This document shows positions 17,080-25,440 of a stretch of 64,000 bases of DNA, in pieces. Both the position numbers and the translations under genes were made by a program. Position 1 is the stretch's first letter. Each line of letters begins with the position of its first letter. The notes beneath the pieces were generated by a model. That model searched no databases. It worked only from the letters and a program-made list of their open reading frames with translations, and was not told the origin of the DNA. The DNA is from Mesobacillus jeotgali (GTDB lineage Bacteria > Bacillota > Bacilli > Bacillales > Cytobacillaceae): NCBI RefSeq assembly GCF_002874535.1, contig NZ_CP025025.1:3715353-3779352 (forward strand). Reading direction: 5' to 3'.

Positions 17080-17313
17080 ATGAGCGGTATTCAACGTGCA
17101 GCACTAGTTCTTACCATTATCGGGGCCATCAACTGGGGGTTAGTAGGATTCTTCCAATTCGATCTTGTTGCAGCAATTTTCGGCGGACAGGATTCAGCAT
17201 TGGCTCGAATCATTTATGGCCTGGTTGGTCTTGCTGGTTTAATAAACATCGGTCTTCTTTTCGCACCAAGCGAAAGAGAGGAAAGAGCAGCAGAACCACG
17301 AGCTACTCGCTAA
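17080..17313 (+). CDS. yuzA: DUF378 membrane protein YuzA
   Basis: 77 residues with two transmembrane helices (RAALVLTIIGAINWGLVGFF and IIYGLVGLAGLINIGLLFA) and the family motif GAINWGLVG-F. The C-terminal tail is charged (SEREERAAEPRATR). AAGGAGGAAACACCC precedes the ATG. Function unknown. A fragment of the GC-rich element begins immediately after its stop. Confidence 0.88.
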   Translation: MSGIQRAALVLTIIGAINWGLVGFFQFDLVAAIFGGQDSALARIIYGLVGLAGLINIGLLFAPSEREERAAEPRATR

Positions 17314-17316
17314 TTC

Positions 17317-17348
17317 GAAAAGCGCAAGCGCCTCGGTCAGCTCCGACG
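17317..17348 (+). repeat. Fragment of the GC-rich palindromic element
   Basis: The first 30 or so bases match the left end of the element at 1541 (GAAAAGCGCAAGCGCCTCGG). It begins 3 bases after the yuzA stop and breaks off before the central hairpin. Confidence 0.8.
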
Positions 17349-17361
17349 ATATTCACATGAA

Positions 17362-17386
17362 AAAACCCGCCACAAAGGCGGGTTTT
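17362..17386. terminator. Bidirectional terminator between yuzA and rocD
   Basis: AAAACCCGCC / GGCGGGTTTT stem with an ACAAA loop, giving A/T tracts on both sides of two convergent genes. Confidence 0.92.
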
Positions 17387-17393
17387 CTCATTT

Positions 17394-18587
17394 TTATGAT
17401 AATACTTTTTTGATTCGTTCAATCGCCCAGTCAAGTTCTTCCTGGCTGATGACAAGAGGCGGTGCGAAACGGATGACGGTATCATGCGTCTCTTTGCAAA
17501 GCAGTCCCTCTTCTTTCAGCTCCTCACAATACTTCCGTGCAGGTTCGGTCAGTTCGACGCCAATGAACAAGCCACGGCCACGGATATCCTTGATGATGGA
17601 ATTGTCGATTTCTCGGAGCTTGCTGATGAAGTATTCTCCAAGTTCAAGAGAGCGGTCTGCAAGCTTCTCGTCGATCAATACATCCAGTGATGCGATAGAA
17701 ACAGCGCAGGCCATTGGATTGCCTCCAAAGGTAGATCCATGTGAACCAGGGTTGAATACACCCAGTACATCATTGTCAGCTACAACACAGGAAATCGGGA
17801 ATACTCCACCGCCAAGCGCCTTTCCTAGGATGTACATATCAGGCTGTATGCCCTCCCATTCGCATGCAAACATTTTTCCAGACCTTGCGAGACCAGCCTG
17901 GATTTCATCAGCGATGAACAGGACATTGTTTTCTTTACAAACATCGTATGCAGCTTTCATGAATCCTTCTGGTGGAATGACTATTCCAGCTTCACCCTGG
18001 ATCGGCTCAATTAAAAAGGCTGCAGTGTTAGGAGTGATCGCTTCCTTTAGCGCATCAAGGTCACCGTAAGGAATCAGTTTGATTCCTGGCAGCATCGGGC
18101 CGAAGCCACGTTTATACTCTTCTTCAGAAGATAATGAAACAGCTGTCATTGTGCGGCCATGGAAATTGCCGATACAAGCGATGATTTCAGCCTGGTTGTC
18201 CGCAACACCTTTGACCTCGTATGCCCAGCGGCGAGAAGCTTTAATAGCCGTTTCAACAGCTTCCGCACCAGTGTTCATCGGCAAAGCCATTTCTTTATTC
18301 GTCATCTTGCAAATCTTTTCATACCATGGTCCTAGCTGGTCATTGTGGAATGCTCTTGAAGTAAGAGTCACACGGTCAGCCTGGTCTTTAAGCGCCTGGA
18401 TAATCTTAGGATGGCGGTGCCCCTGATTGACTGCTGAATACGCACTCAGCATGTCCATATACCTGTTGCCTTCAGGATCCTCTACCCAAACTCCTTCTGC
18501 TTTCGAAATAACGATTGGCAGCGGATGATAGTTATTCGCACCATACTTTTGAGTCTGCTCGATCAAAGAATTAGTTTTTGTTGCCAT
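17394..18587 (-). CDS. rocD: Ornithine--oxo-acid aminotransferase
   Basis: 397 residues from the ATG at 18587 ([16 protein letters not shown]), 6-7 bases after ACGGAGGAAGG; a longer frame upstream lacks a site. Converts ornithine and 2-oxoglutarate to glutamate semialdehyde and glutamate in arginine catabolism. A class III PLP enzyme: [20 protein letters not shown], cofactor Asp in [15 protein letters not shown], Schiff-base Lys in [14 protein letters not shown]. In B. subtilis rocD is in the rocDEF operon; here it stands alone. A 52-bp repeat array occupies its upstream region. Confidence 0.95.
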   Translation of the reverse strand: MATKTNSLIEQTQKYGANNYHPLPIVISKAEGVWVEDPEGNRYMDMLSAYSAVNQGHRHPKIIQALKDQADRVTLTSRAFHNDQLGPWYEKICKMTNKEMALPMNTGAEAVETAIKASRRWAYEVKGVADNQAEIIACIGNFHGRTMTAVSLSSEEEYKRGFGPMLPGIKLIPYGDLDALKEAITPNTAAFLIEPIQGEAGIVIPPEGFMKAAYDVCKENNVLFIADEIQAGLARSGKMFACEWEGIQPDMYILGKALGGGVFPISCVVADNDVLGVFNPGSHGSTFGGNPMACAVSIASLDVLIDEKLADRSLELGEYFISKLREIDNSIIKDIRGRGLFIGVELTEPARKYCEELKEEGLLCKETHDTVIRFAPPLVISQEELDWAIERIKKVLS

Positions 18588-18697
18588 GAACCTTCCTCCG
18601 TTCCAATGAAAAAATTGGTTAGACAATCATATTGTAACCTGTAAGCTCTTTCATTTTAACCCCCTAAAAAAGATTGGGGGCAGGTTTTTCCGTGGAA

Positions 18698-19126
18698 CCT
18701 GTCTGCAGCAGCTATATGTTCTGACAGCTTCTCTTGGTTTTCTCCGGAAGTTGTCCGAAGTTGGCTCATGTTCTGACAGCTTTTCATGTCTTCCTCTTAA
18801 ACTTGTCCGAAGTTGGCTGATGTTCGGACAGCTTTTCATGTCTTCCCCTGAAACCTGTCTGAAGTTACCTCATGTTTGGACAACTTTTCATGTCTTCCCT
18901 TGAAACCTGTCTGAAGTTACCTCATGTTCTGACAACTTTTCATGGCATCCCCTCGAACCTGTCCGAAGTTGGCTCATGTTCGGACAGCTTTTCATGTCTT
19001 CGCCTGAAACCTGCCCGAAGTTGGTTCATGTTCCGACAGCTTTTCACGTCTTCGCCTAGAACCTGTCCGAAGTTGGCTCATGTACGGACAGCTTTTCATG
19101 TCTTCCCCTTAAACTTGTCCGAATGA
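18698..19126. repeat. 52-bp tandem hairpin array 1 (8 units)
   Basis: GACA-rich unit starts at 18723, 18775, 18827, 18879, 18931, 18983, 19035 and 19087: exactly 52 bp each. The typical unit carries CTGTCCGAA, an 11-base loop and TTCGGACAG, then CTTTTCATGTCTTC. Some units have imperfect stems. It fills most of the 620 bases between rocD and yugI. Frames on the minus strand here are repeats of the array, not genes. A sister array lies at 40030. Confidence 0.92.
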
Positions 19127-19168
19127 CCTCGGCGTTGGTATAGCAGTTGTACCTTATTTCAAGGCATT

Positions 19169-19198
19169 AAAAAAACCGGACGAAAGTGTCCGGTTTTT
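19169..19198 (-). terminator. Terminator of yugI
   Basis: AAAAACCGGAC / GTCCGGTTTTT stem just after the yugI stop. Confidence 0.9.
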
Positions 19199-19208
19199 GC
19201 ATGAAAAA

Positions 19209-19604
19209 TTATTTCTTAGCCATATCTGACTGGTTGATCCACTCTTGAAGCTTATCCTTCAAAGTGTTGAAACCCTGAGCTGAGTCATCCTGGTGCTGAA
19301 CTACAGCAGCTGGACGCTTGGCACTGCGTGGCTTCTTAGCGCGTTGTGGTTGTTCTGGTGCTTCTTCAGTAGCACGGATTGATAAGCCAATTTTTCCAGC
19401 AGCTTCATCAATTGACAAAACTTTCACTTTCACTTCATCGCCAACTGTAAGGTGCTCGTTAACATCCTTAACATAACCGTGTGTGATTTCTGAAATGTGC
19501 ACTAGACCTTGTGTATTTTCATCTAACGCTACGAAAGCGCCATATGGCTGGATTCCTGTAACTTTTCCTGTTAAAACGCTGCCTACTTGAATATTTTCTG
19601 ACAT
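19209..19604 (-). CDS. yugI: S1 domain RNA-binding protein (general stress protein 13 type)
   Basis: 131 residues. Residues 5-75 form an S1 RNA-binding fold (GSVLTGKVTGIQPYGAFVAL, GLVHISEITHGYVKDVNEHL, VKVKVLSIDEAAGKIGLSIR). A basic low-complexity stretch follows (PQRAKKPRSAKRPAAVV), then a short helical end. B. subtilis YugI is a cold- and general-stress protein found with ribosomes. The ATG follows TAGGAGTGTTTCC. Single gene. Confidence 0.93.
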   Translation of the reverse strand: MSENIQVGSVLTGKVTGIQPYGAFVALDENTQGLVHISEITHGYVKDVNEHLTVGDEVKVKVLSIDEAAGKIGLSIRATEEAPEQPQRAKKPRSAKRPAAVVQHQDDSAQGFNTLKDKLQEWINQSDMAKK

Positions 19605-19725
19605 GGAAACACTCCTAAATATTGTTTTATTTTATCCCATTAATACGCAATTAAAAATTATATCATATTCTGTAGCATTTATCAAAAGGAATAAGATAAT
19701 TCTAAAAGAGTGTTTCCATCCGAGC

Positions 19726-21423
19726 TTACTGTAATGGCAAATACTGGACTTTCCAGAAACCGTCCTCCTGGGTCATCTGGAAGACTGGAGCATCCGGGCG
19801 ATCATTGAAATGCAGCTGGATTCCAATCACTTCTTCCGGGTCATTATCCGGATGGTACAGGGAAGCAAACTCATATCCCTTCAGAGCTTCGCTAAGTGCC
19901 AGTTTTGCTTCCTTCATTTCTTGTATATATTGTTCTTCTGGAGGCTGCCCACCATTCTTGCTGTAAAGAGCGTATTTGGTTTCGTAATCCCCTTTCTGGT
20001 CTGCATGGAAGTACAACTGCATGATTTCAAACGGTCCGTAATTCCTCAAAATATTGAAGTCCTTCTTAGCTGCAAATTCCTTATAGCTCGACAGCAGGGC
20101 CTCTGAAATCGGAAGTACATCCTTGTTAATCATATCTTCTGACTTCGAATTGGTTGGGATATTCATATACTTTGGATAGACAAGATTGATGCGAATGGCC
20201 CATTCATCAGCAGGCTTTTGGAAATTATTGATTTTCATCTGTTCATACATAGTTTTTACTGCAGCTGCTGTGTCGGTCTCAGGATAGGTTCTGATGAGAT
20301 ATAAATAGCCGTCTTTCACTTCTTCTTTTAAAAGATTATCTTCACCGTAAATCGGATTTACGGTAGAGCCGGTTGTAAACATGACGTAGAGTGTCTTAGC
20401 ATCCTCGCGCAACATATCATTAATTTTTAAATCCTCCACAGTTCCAATTGCCGTCTCAAGTTTCACCAATACATCTGCGTAATTTTTGTAGGAAATCACT
20501 TTTCCCATATTGTCTTGGATCCGATTGCTTCTTAATTCCAGGTAGGTTATATAGTCTTCGTTGGCATTTACGCGAAGGCGGTCAGCGATTCCCATGAAAT
20601 TCACATATGGCAATAATTTGCCCTTTTCTTCACGAAACGCATACCCGTTCTCAACTGCAACGGCAGCCATCTTCTTCAAATCTTTATCAGCAAGTCCTTT
20701 ACCGCCAGCATTCATCTTTTCAACGACTGCTTCCAGACCTTCTTTTTTGATAGCCTCTTCTATATTCCACTCGTAAAATACCATGCCATATTGATATACG
20801 CCTGTGTATGATTCCAACTGCGTAAGCAAGGTAAATTCGTCACCTGCAAAGTCGACTTTTTCATGGCCTTCTTTCTGGATTTTATTGATGATCTCGGAAG
20901 GAAGAGTAAAGGCCTGGTCGATTTGGCTTCTAAAATTTTTCCTGACCTCTGCCAAATCCTCCGTATCATGTTCCTCCATATAGGTTAGAAATTCATTTTT
21001 TGTATTTTGGATATCCTCGCCGATGGATGGATATAAATATCTCTCAAATCCAGCCCCCATTCCCAGTTCGGCTTTTGTTTCAGCAACTCTTTCATTATAG
21101 TATTTCTCCAAATCCTCAAACACATCTTTAACATCAGCTTCCTTCAAATCCACGGAATTATTTTCACCGGTGGATGCCTGGTACTGCTCTGACTTATCAC
21201 CGGAAGGCACCTGATCCCCAATATATTGCATCATCAAAACCCCTGCGATCATCCCAACTCCAATAAAGCTCGCAGCGTAAGGCAAGTGAATCCATTTATT
21301 CGGTTTCTTTTTTTGATCTCTTTTGATGGCTGCAAGGATCGCTGAACGATTCTCTTCTTCCGGCATTTCATCGTACGCTTTTTTCAGGCTGTTCAGACGT
21401 TTTTCCAATAACTGATCATCCAT
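19726..21423 (-). CDS. Large membrane anti-sigma factor paired with the ECF sigma factor
   Basis: 565 residues from the ATG at 21423 (MDDQLLEKRLNSLKKAYDEM), which follows AGGAGGGTG; it overlaps the sigma gene by 8 bases, so the two are translationally coupled. About 45 cytoplasmic residues contain an anti-sigma-like amphipathic helix (EENRSAILAAIKRDQKKKP). One transmembrane helix follows (YAASFIGVGMIAGVLMMQYI), then about 490 extracytoplasmic residues of unrecognised fold. Anti-sigma factors of this kind hold the sigma factor at the membrane until an envelope signal releases it. The external part is unusually large and its signal is unknown. The anti-sigma role rests on gene context and topology. 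Confidence 0.75.
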   Translation of the reverse strand: MDDQLLEKRLNSLKKAYDEMPEEENRSAILAAIKRDQKKKPNKWIHLPYAASFIGVGMIAGVLMMQYIGDQVPSGDKSEQYQASTGENNSVDLKEADVKDVFEDLEKYYNERVAETKAELGMGAGFERYLYPSIGEDIQNTKNEFLTYMEEHDTEDLAEVRKNFRSQIDQAFTLPSEIINKIQKEGHEKVDFAGDEFTLLTQLESYTGVYQYGMVFYEWNIEEAIKKEGLEAVVEKMNAGGKGLADKDLKKMAAVAVENGYAFREEKGKLLPYVNFMGIADRLRVNANEDYITYLELRSNRIQDNMGKVISYKNYADVLVKLETAIGTVEDLKINDMLREDAKTLYVMFTTGSTVNPIYGEDNLLKEEVKDGYLYLIRTYPETDTAAAVKTMYEQMKINNFQKPADEWAIRINLVYPKYMNIPTNSKSEDMINKDVLPISEALLSSYKEFAAKKDFNILRNYGPFEIMQLYFHADQKGDYETKYALYSKNGGQPPEEQYIQEMKEAKLALSEALKGYEFASLYHPDNDPEEVIGIQLHFNDRPDAPVFQMTQEDGFWKVQYLPLQ

Positions 21424-21973
21424 GGTTTTCACCCTCCTTCTTTTCGGCTAGAGTAAGCAGTTTCTTCAAATGTTCCTTCGCTCTTGACATCCGTGTCTTT
21501 ACATTTGACAATGATGCACCGGTAATCTCCGAGATTTCGTCGTAGCTCTTTTCGTGAAAATAAAAGAGGACGATTGGTACGCGATATTTCTCATCAAGTT
21601 TTTGTATGCATTCATGCAGTGTCCTGTCTTCTTCATAACGCAGGATGCTTTCTTCTGCTGTCTTTCCGATGTATGTTCGTTCCTTGCCAATCATCAGAAC
21701 CTTTTTGATTTGCCTTTGCTTATTTCGCGAAAAATCTCTCGTGACATTCAAGGTGATTTTATAGAGCCATGTCGTGAATTTGGCATGAGAAAATTGGTCG
21801 AGGAAGCGGTATACCCTGACGAACACTTCCTGAGTGATATCATCTATGTCGTCATATTTGTTCCCAAGCTGGAAGGCAAAGCGCTTAACGGTTGGTGTGT
21901 GGATATCGATCAACTCCGCGAAAGCCTGCATATTGCCATTCCGGGCCCGGAACACTAATTCATCATCATTCAT
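21416..21973 (-). CDS. ECF (extracytoplasmic function) RNA polymerase sigma factor
   Basis: 185 residues from the ATG at 21973 after GGGGGATC; an upstream in-frame ATG lacks a site. Region 2 contains NKYDDIDDITQEVFVRVYRF and FTTWLYKITLNVTRDFSR. Region 4 contains VPIVLFYFHEKSYDEISEI followed by TGASLSNVKTRMSRAKEHLK. It recruits RNA polymerase to stress promoters. It is the first gene of a two-gene operon with its membrane regulator, and a possible self-recognised promoter lies at 22025. It could not be matched with confidence to a named B. subtilis ECF factor. Confidence 0.92.
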   Translation of the reverse strand: MNDDELVFRARNGNMQAFAELIDIHTPTVKRFAFQLGNKYDDIDDITQEVFVRVYRFLDQFSHAKFTTWLYKITLNVTRDFSRNKQRQIKKVLMIGKERTYIGKTAEESILRYEEDRTLHECIQKLDEKYRVPIVLFYFHEKSYDEISEITGASLSNVKTRMSRAKEHLKKLLTLAEKKEGENHG

Positions 21974-22024
21974 TTTGGATCCCCCAAACTGGTACATATC
22001 TTATTCAGTTGTTTTCACCTACCG

Positions 22025-22051
22025 GAGACGATAGCGGCCGATTACGTTTCC
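22025..22051 (-). promoter_or_regulatory. Candidate autoregulated ECF promoter
   Basis: On the minus strand GGAAAC and CGTCTC are separated by 15 bases, about 50 bases before the sigma start. ECF promoters typically combine an AAC-type -35 with a CGTC/CGTA -10 at about 16 bases. Confidence 0.45.
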
Positions 22052-22094
22052 GTCCATACAAGTGAGAACCACTTTACCTATAAAACGGCATATT

Positions 22095-22121
22095 TTGTTA
22101 TTTGTTTCAAAAAAATAACAA
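22095..22121. repeat. Inverted repeat in the sigma/NSS intergenic region
   Basis: Perfect 9-bp arms TTGTTATTT / AAATAACAA around 9 bases, between the divergent sigma operon and the NSS transporter. It could be an operator; no regulator is suggested by the sequence. Confidence 0.4.
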
Positions 22122-22250
22122 AAAGCTTAATAATTGTTTAAAGCCTGAAAATGCTATGCTTTTTCCTGAAAAAATAGTAACATGAAAAGGTATTTTTTTA
22201 TTTTGTCAGAAAATAAAAATATTCAGATTTTTTACTAAAGGAGTTTTCTT

Positions 22251-23594
22251 ATGAACAAGCACGAACAATGGACTTCAAAGCTCGGATTCATCCTCGCTGC
22301 TGCTGGATCTGCCATTGGGCTCGGGGCAATTTGGAAATTCCCCTATATGGCAGGTACAAATGGAGGCGGCATTTTTCTTATCTTCTTCTTGCTGATGACT
22401 ATTTTTATAGGCGCGCCTATTTTGCTGGCTGAATTCATTATTGGCCGCAATACCCAAAAGGACGCCGTTATGTCCTATAAACACCTGGCTCCGAAAAGCG
22501 CATGGCCTTTGCTTGGATATGGCGGTGTCATTGCTTCATTCCTGATTCTGTCTTTCTACAGTGTAGTTGGCGGTTGGATCCTTTCCTATTTAGCGCGGAG
22601 TTTCACCGGATCACTTTCAGGATTGACCCAGGCAGAATATGGCTTAACCTTTGAAAGCATCATTTCCAGTCCTATTGAGGCAGTTGTAGTGCAGCTGTTA
22701 TTCCTGATTCTAACCATTTGGGTCGTACAGGGCGGAGTCCAGCAGGGCATTGAAAAAGCGAGCAAATACATGATGCCCGCACTGTTTCTCCTGTTTATCA
22801 TCCTGGTCATCAGGTCTTTAACACTGGATGGAGCGATGGCCGGGGTTGAATTTTTCCTGAAGCCTGACTGGTCCGCTGTTACAGGTCAAACCATATTAAT
22901 GGCACTGGGGCAGTCCTTTTTTGCACTAAGTGTTGGACTGTCAGTTATGGTGACTTATGCTTCTTATTTGTCCAAGGGGGAGAGCCTGGCGAAATCGGCG
23001 TTTTCAGTCGTGGGGTTGAATATTCTCATCTCACTGCTCGCAGGACTTGTCATTTTCCCGGCTGTATTTGCCTTTGGTTTGGAGCCGGAAGCTGGGCCAG
23101 GGCTCGTTTTCGTTGTACTGCCTGCCGTCTTTAATGAACTGGCATTTGGCGGGGTATTCTTGACGATTTTCTTGATTTTACTGCTATTCGCGACATTGAC
23201 TTCCGCGTTTTCAATTCTTGAGATCATCGTCGCTGTCCTTTCTAAAGGAGACGCAAATAAGCGGAAAAAGTTTTCCTGGATTGCTGGCCTGCTAGTTTTT
23301 GCAGCAGGAATCCCGAATGCCCTATCCTTCGGCGTTTTATCAGAGGTGAAATTCTTTGGAAAAACCTTCTTTGATCTTGCCGACTTCCTGACGAGCAATA
23401 TCGCCCTCCCGCTCGGCGCCTTTTTCATCGCCATATTCGTCGGCTATGTGCTTCCGCGAAAATTGGTCAGACGTGAAATGGAGGAGGGCACTGGAAGTAA
23501 TCCGTTGTTATTCAACATTTGGTACTTTTCCATCCGCTACATCGTACCAATCGGTATTGGCATTGTGTTTTTACAATCGATTGGTATAATTTAA
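22251..23594 (+). CDS. Sodium-dependent transporter of the NSS/SNF family
   Basis: 447 residues with about 11 transmembrane helices, the usual bacterial NSS (LeuT-like) size. The N-terminus carries the Na+- and substrate-binding unwound helix: AAAGSAIGLGAIWKFPYMAG followed by NGGGIFL. Helix 6 has MALGQSFFALSVGLSVMVTY. These carriers import amino acids or related compounds with Na+; the substrate is unknown. AAAGGAG precedes the ATG. Monocistronic, divergent from the ECF operon. Confidence 0.93.
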   Translation: MNKHEQWTSKLGFILAAAGSAIGLGAIWKFPYMAGTNGGGIFLIFFLLMTIFIGAPILLAEFIIGRNTQKDAVMSYKHLAPKSAWPLLGYGGVIASFLILSFYSVVGGWILSYLARSFTGSLSGLTQAEYGLTFESIISSPIEAVVVQLLFLILTIWVVQGGVQQGIEKASKYMMPALFLLFIILVIRSLTLDGAMAGVEFFLKPDWSAVTGQTILMALGQSFFALSVGLSVMVTYASYLSKGESLAKSAFSVVGLNILISLLAGLVIFPAVFAFGLEPEAGPGLVFVVLPAVFNELAFGGVFLTIFLILLLFATLTSAFSILEIIVAVLSKGDANKRKKFSWIAGLLVFAAGIPNALSFGVLSEVKFFGKTFFDLADFLTSNIALPLGAFFIAIFVGYVLPRKLVRREMEEGTGSNPLLFNIWYFSIRYIVPIGIGIVFLQSIGII

Positions 23595-23687
23595 TGTTAA
23601 GAAAACGTTCACATTATTGTCGATATTTTCAAAAATTTAATGATAAACTTATAGTAAGAGATATTTTATTTTTGGAGGTGATGAGCG

Positions 23688-23933
23688 ATGACTGCAATTG
23701 GACAGAATATCAAGATGTGCCGTGAACGAGTCGGAATCTCACAGGAGGAGCTCGCTTTAAAAATCAGGGTAGGTACGCGAACGATACAAAGATACGAAAG
23801 CGGCGAGCAGACACCTAAATTGCAGACGATTTTAAAGATCTCGACAGCCCTTGATGTCCCTGCGTCAGAGTTAATGGGAGAGATTTATTATGCTGCACCG
23901 CCAGAACTCGACCAAAGACCAAGCAGCTTGTAA
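23688..23933 (+). CDS. Small XRE-type helix-turn-helix regulator
   Basis: 81 residues, nearly all one HTH domain: IGQNIKMCRERVGISQEELA, then RTIQRYESGEQTPKLQTILK and ISTALDVPASELMGE. The C-terminal tail (YYAAPPELDQRPSSL) is short and has no sensor domain. GGAGGTGATGAGCG precedes the ATG. A single-gene transcript ended at 23957. Targets are unknown; the neighbouring transporter is one possibility. Confidence 0.85.
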   Translation: MTAIGQNIKMCRERVGISQEELALKIRVGTRTIQRYESGEQTPKLQTILKISTALDVPASELMGEIYYAAPPELDQRPSSL

Positions 23934-23956
23934 CCTGAATAACCATCATACACCTT

Positions 23957-23985
23957 AGCAGGCAGTCTTTCTGCCTGTTTTATTT
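23957..23985 (+). terminator. Terminator of the HTH regulator
   Basis: CAGGCAG / CTGCCTG stem with a TCTTT loop and T-rich tail. Confidence 0.85.
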
Positions 23986-24011
23986 TTTATAAGAATTTCG
24001 AAAATTAATGT

Positions 24012-24108
24012 ATACTATTCTGCCAATCTGGCTATCCTAGTCCCATAAGGCTTTCTAGTATTCCCCCCTTTTTTAATGGACACCAGTATTGGTGTCCATA
24101 TTTTTTTT
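24012..24108 (+). ncRNA. Possible small RNA ending in a strong terminator
   Basis: A -10-like TATACT at 24012-24017 lies about 60 bases before a terminator-class hairpin (ATGGACACC-AGTATT-GGTGTCCAT at 24076-24099, then ATTTTTTTT). The previous gene already has a terminator at 23957 and no reading frame lies between. This suggests a short independent transcript. No -35 box is clear and no RNA family was recognised. Confidence 0.3.
24076..24108 (+). terminator. Strong intrinsic terminator without an assigned gene
   Basis: Nine-bp stem ATGGACACC / GGTGTCCAT followed by eight T, about 145 bases after the HTH gene and 97 before yugF. Confidence 0.85.
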
Positions 24109-24204
24109 GTTTTCCGGTCATTTTTTTGTGTGAAGTTGGAATTTGCGGGGAAAATAAATGGCATACCTTTCCTAATTTGCTAATAATGTCAGGAGTGAAA
24201 GCCG

Positions 24205-25059
24205 ATGGAATTCGCCAGGAATAAAACCGTAAGAGGAATCGATCTTTACTACGAGCACTACCAGAACCCGGAGTCGAAGGAAACACTGGTTTTGCTTCAT
24301 GGATTTCTTTCCTCAACTTTCAGCTTCAGGCATTTGGTCCCCATGTTAAAAGAGGATTATAACGTCATTTCCGTGGACCTTCCCCCTTTTGGGAAAAGCG
24401 GCAAGATTTCCAGCTTTAAATATTCCTATGAAAACCTTGCTGCAACGGTTGTTGAATTGATGAAATCCCTTGGCATCCGTGAGTTTAATGTCGTTGGACA
24501 TTCAATGGGCGGCCAAATAGCCATGAACATTCTGCTGCACCATCCGGAATATGCAAAAAAAGGAATTCTGCTTTGCAGTTCAGGATATTTGAAAAAGGCA
24601 AAGCTGCCACTCGTACTTTCTAGCTACATCCCGTATTTCCATCTCTATGTAAAGTTCCACCTGGCACGCTCAGGAGTAAAGCAGAACTTGCAAAACGTAG
24701 TCTATGACCATTCAATGATCAATGATGAAATGCTGTATGGCTATCTCTCTCCATTTTTAGAGGATGATATTTTCAAAGCCTTAACGATGATGATCCGCCA
24801 CCGGGAGGGCGATCTTTCAGCTGAGGAGTTACGAAAAATTAAAGCACCTTGCCTGCTCATCTGGGGTGAACATGATAAAGTCGTCCCAGTCCGGATTGGG
24901 AGAAAGTTGAATAACGATTTGAAGAATTCAGAACTGATCATTTTAAAGGAGACTGGCCACCTTGTCCCCGAGGAAAGGCCTGAAGATGTCCACCAGCTGA
25001 TCAACAGGTTCATGGCAGCGGAGGAAACAGCAGAAGCAACAGCAAACGGCAGCCTTTGA
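24205..25059 (+). CDS. yugF: Alpha/beta hydrolase (YugF-like)
   Basis: 284 residues with a complete alpha/beta-hydrolase core. The oxyanion motif is LVLLHGFLSS, the nucleophile elbow GHSMGG (Ser about residue 101), the acidic residue is in GEHDKVVP and the catalytic His in TGHLVPEE. No signal peptide, so cytosolic. The substrate is unknown. In B. subtilis yugF also sits beside yugE and patB. TCAGGAGTG precedes the ATG. Convergent with yugE, sharing the hairpin at 25046. Confidence 0.88.
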   Translation: MEFARNKTVRGIDLYYEHYQNPESKETLVLLHGFLSSTFSFRHLVPMLKEDYNVISVDLPPFGKSGKISSFKYSYENLAATVVELMKSLGIREFNVVGHSMGGQIAMNILLHHPEYAKKGILLCSSGYLKKAKLPLVLSSYIPYFHLYVKFHLARSGVKQNLQNVVYDHSMINDEMLYGYLSPFLEDDIFKALTMMIRHREGDLSAEELRKIKAPCLLIWGEHDKVVPVRIGRKLNNDLKNSELIILKETGHLVPEERPEDVHQLINRFMAAEETAEATANGSL

Positions 25060-25073
25060 TGGCTGCCGTTTCT
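25046..25073. terminator. Hairpin between yugF and yugE
   Basis: ACGGCAGCC / GGCTGCCGT stem containing the yugF stop codon, followed by TTTC. Confidence 0.7.
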
Positions 25074-25094
25074 GCTAGTGCACTATATGCAGTT

Positions 25095-25355
25095 TTATAA
25101 GGAACAAGTGTCTTCGTTCTTGATGGCCAGCAAGGTATTCGCTATTGAAAGACACTCTTGGTATGGCAAAACTTGTTCAAACGAAAATTCAAATACAGAC
25201 TGAATTCTTTGGGCGATTTTATCGGCTTCGTCATGATCATGGACAGCCTGAAGGATATCGGCGATTTCCGGATCGAACTGGCCTGCGCCTACTTTGAAAG
25301 GATCCCATTTATTTAAAACATCGATCAATTTATAACTAAGTTCTTTAGATTCCAA
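25095..25355 (-). CDS. yugE: DUF1871 family protein YugE
   Basis: 86 residues, the same size as B. subtilis YugE, using a TTG at 25355 that lies 7 bases after AGGTG; a second TTG two codons upstream is too close to the site. Soluble, mostly helical, acidic (KWDPFKVGAGQFDPEIADIL is the conserved centre). Function unknown. It lies between yugF and patB, as in B. subtilis. Confidence 0.85.
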   Translation of the reverse strand: MESKELSYKLIDVLNKWDPFKVGAGQFDPEIADILQAVHDHDEADKIAQRIQSVFEFSFEQVLPYQECLSIANTLLAIKNEDTCSL

Positions 25356-25440
25356 ATTCAATCACCTGATTATTTTTTAGAAATATCTTATCATATTGTT
25401 AGTGAGAGATAAATTTTTCAGGAAAAGGCGGTGCGTACAT

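Noticed and set aside
18651-19126. Open frames across the 52-bp array (minus 18651-18839 and plus 18872-19126)
   Set aside because: They exist only because the repeat lacks stops in that frame; no ribosome site and the peptide simply repeats with the DNA unit.
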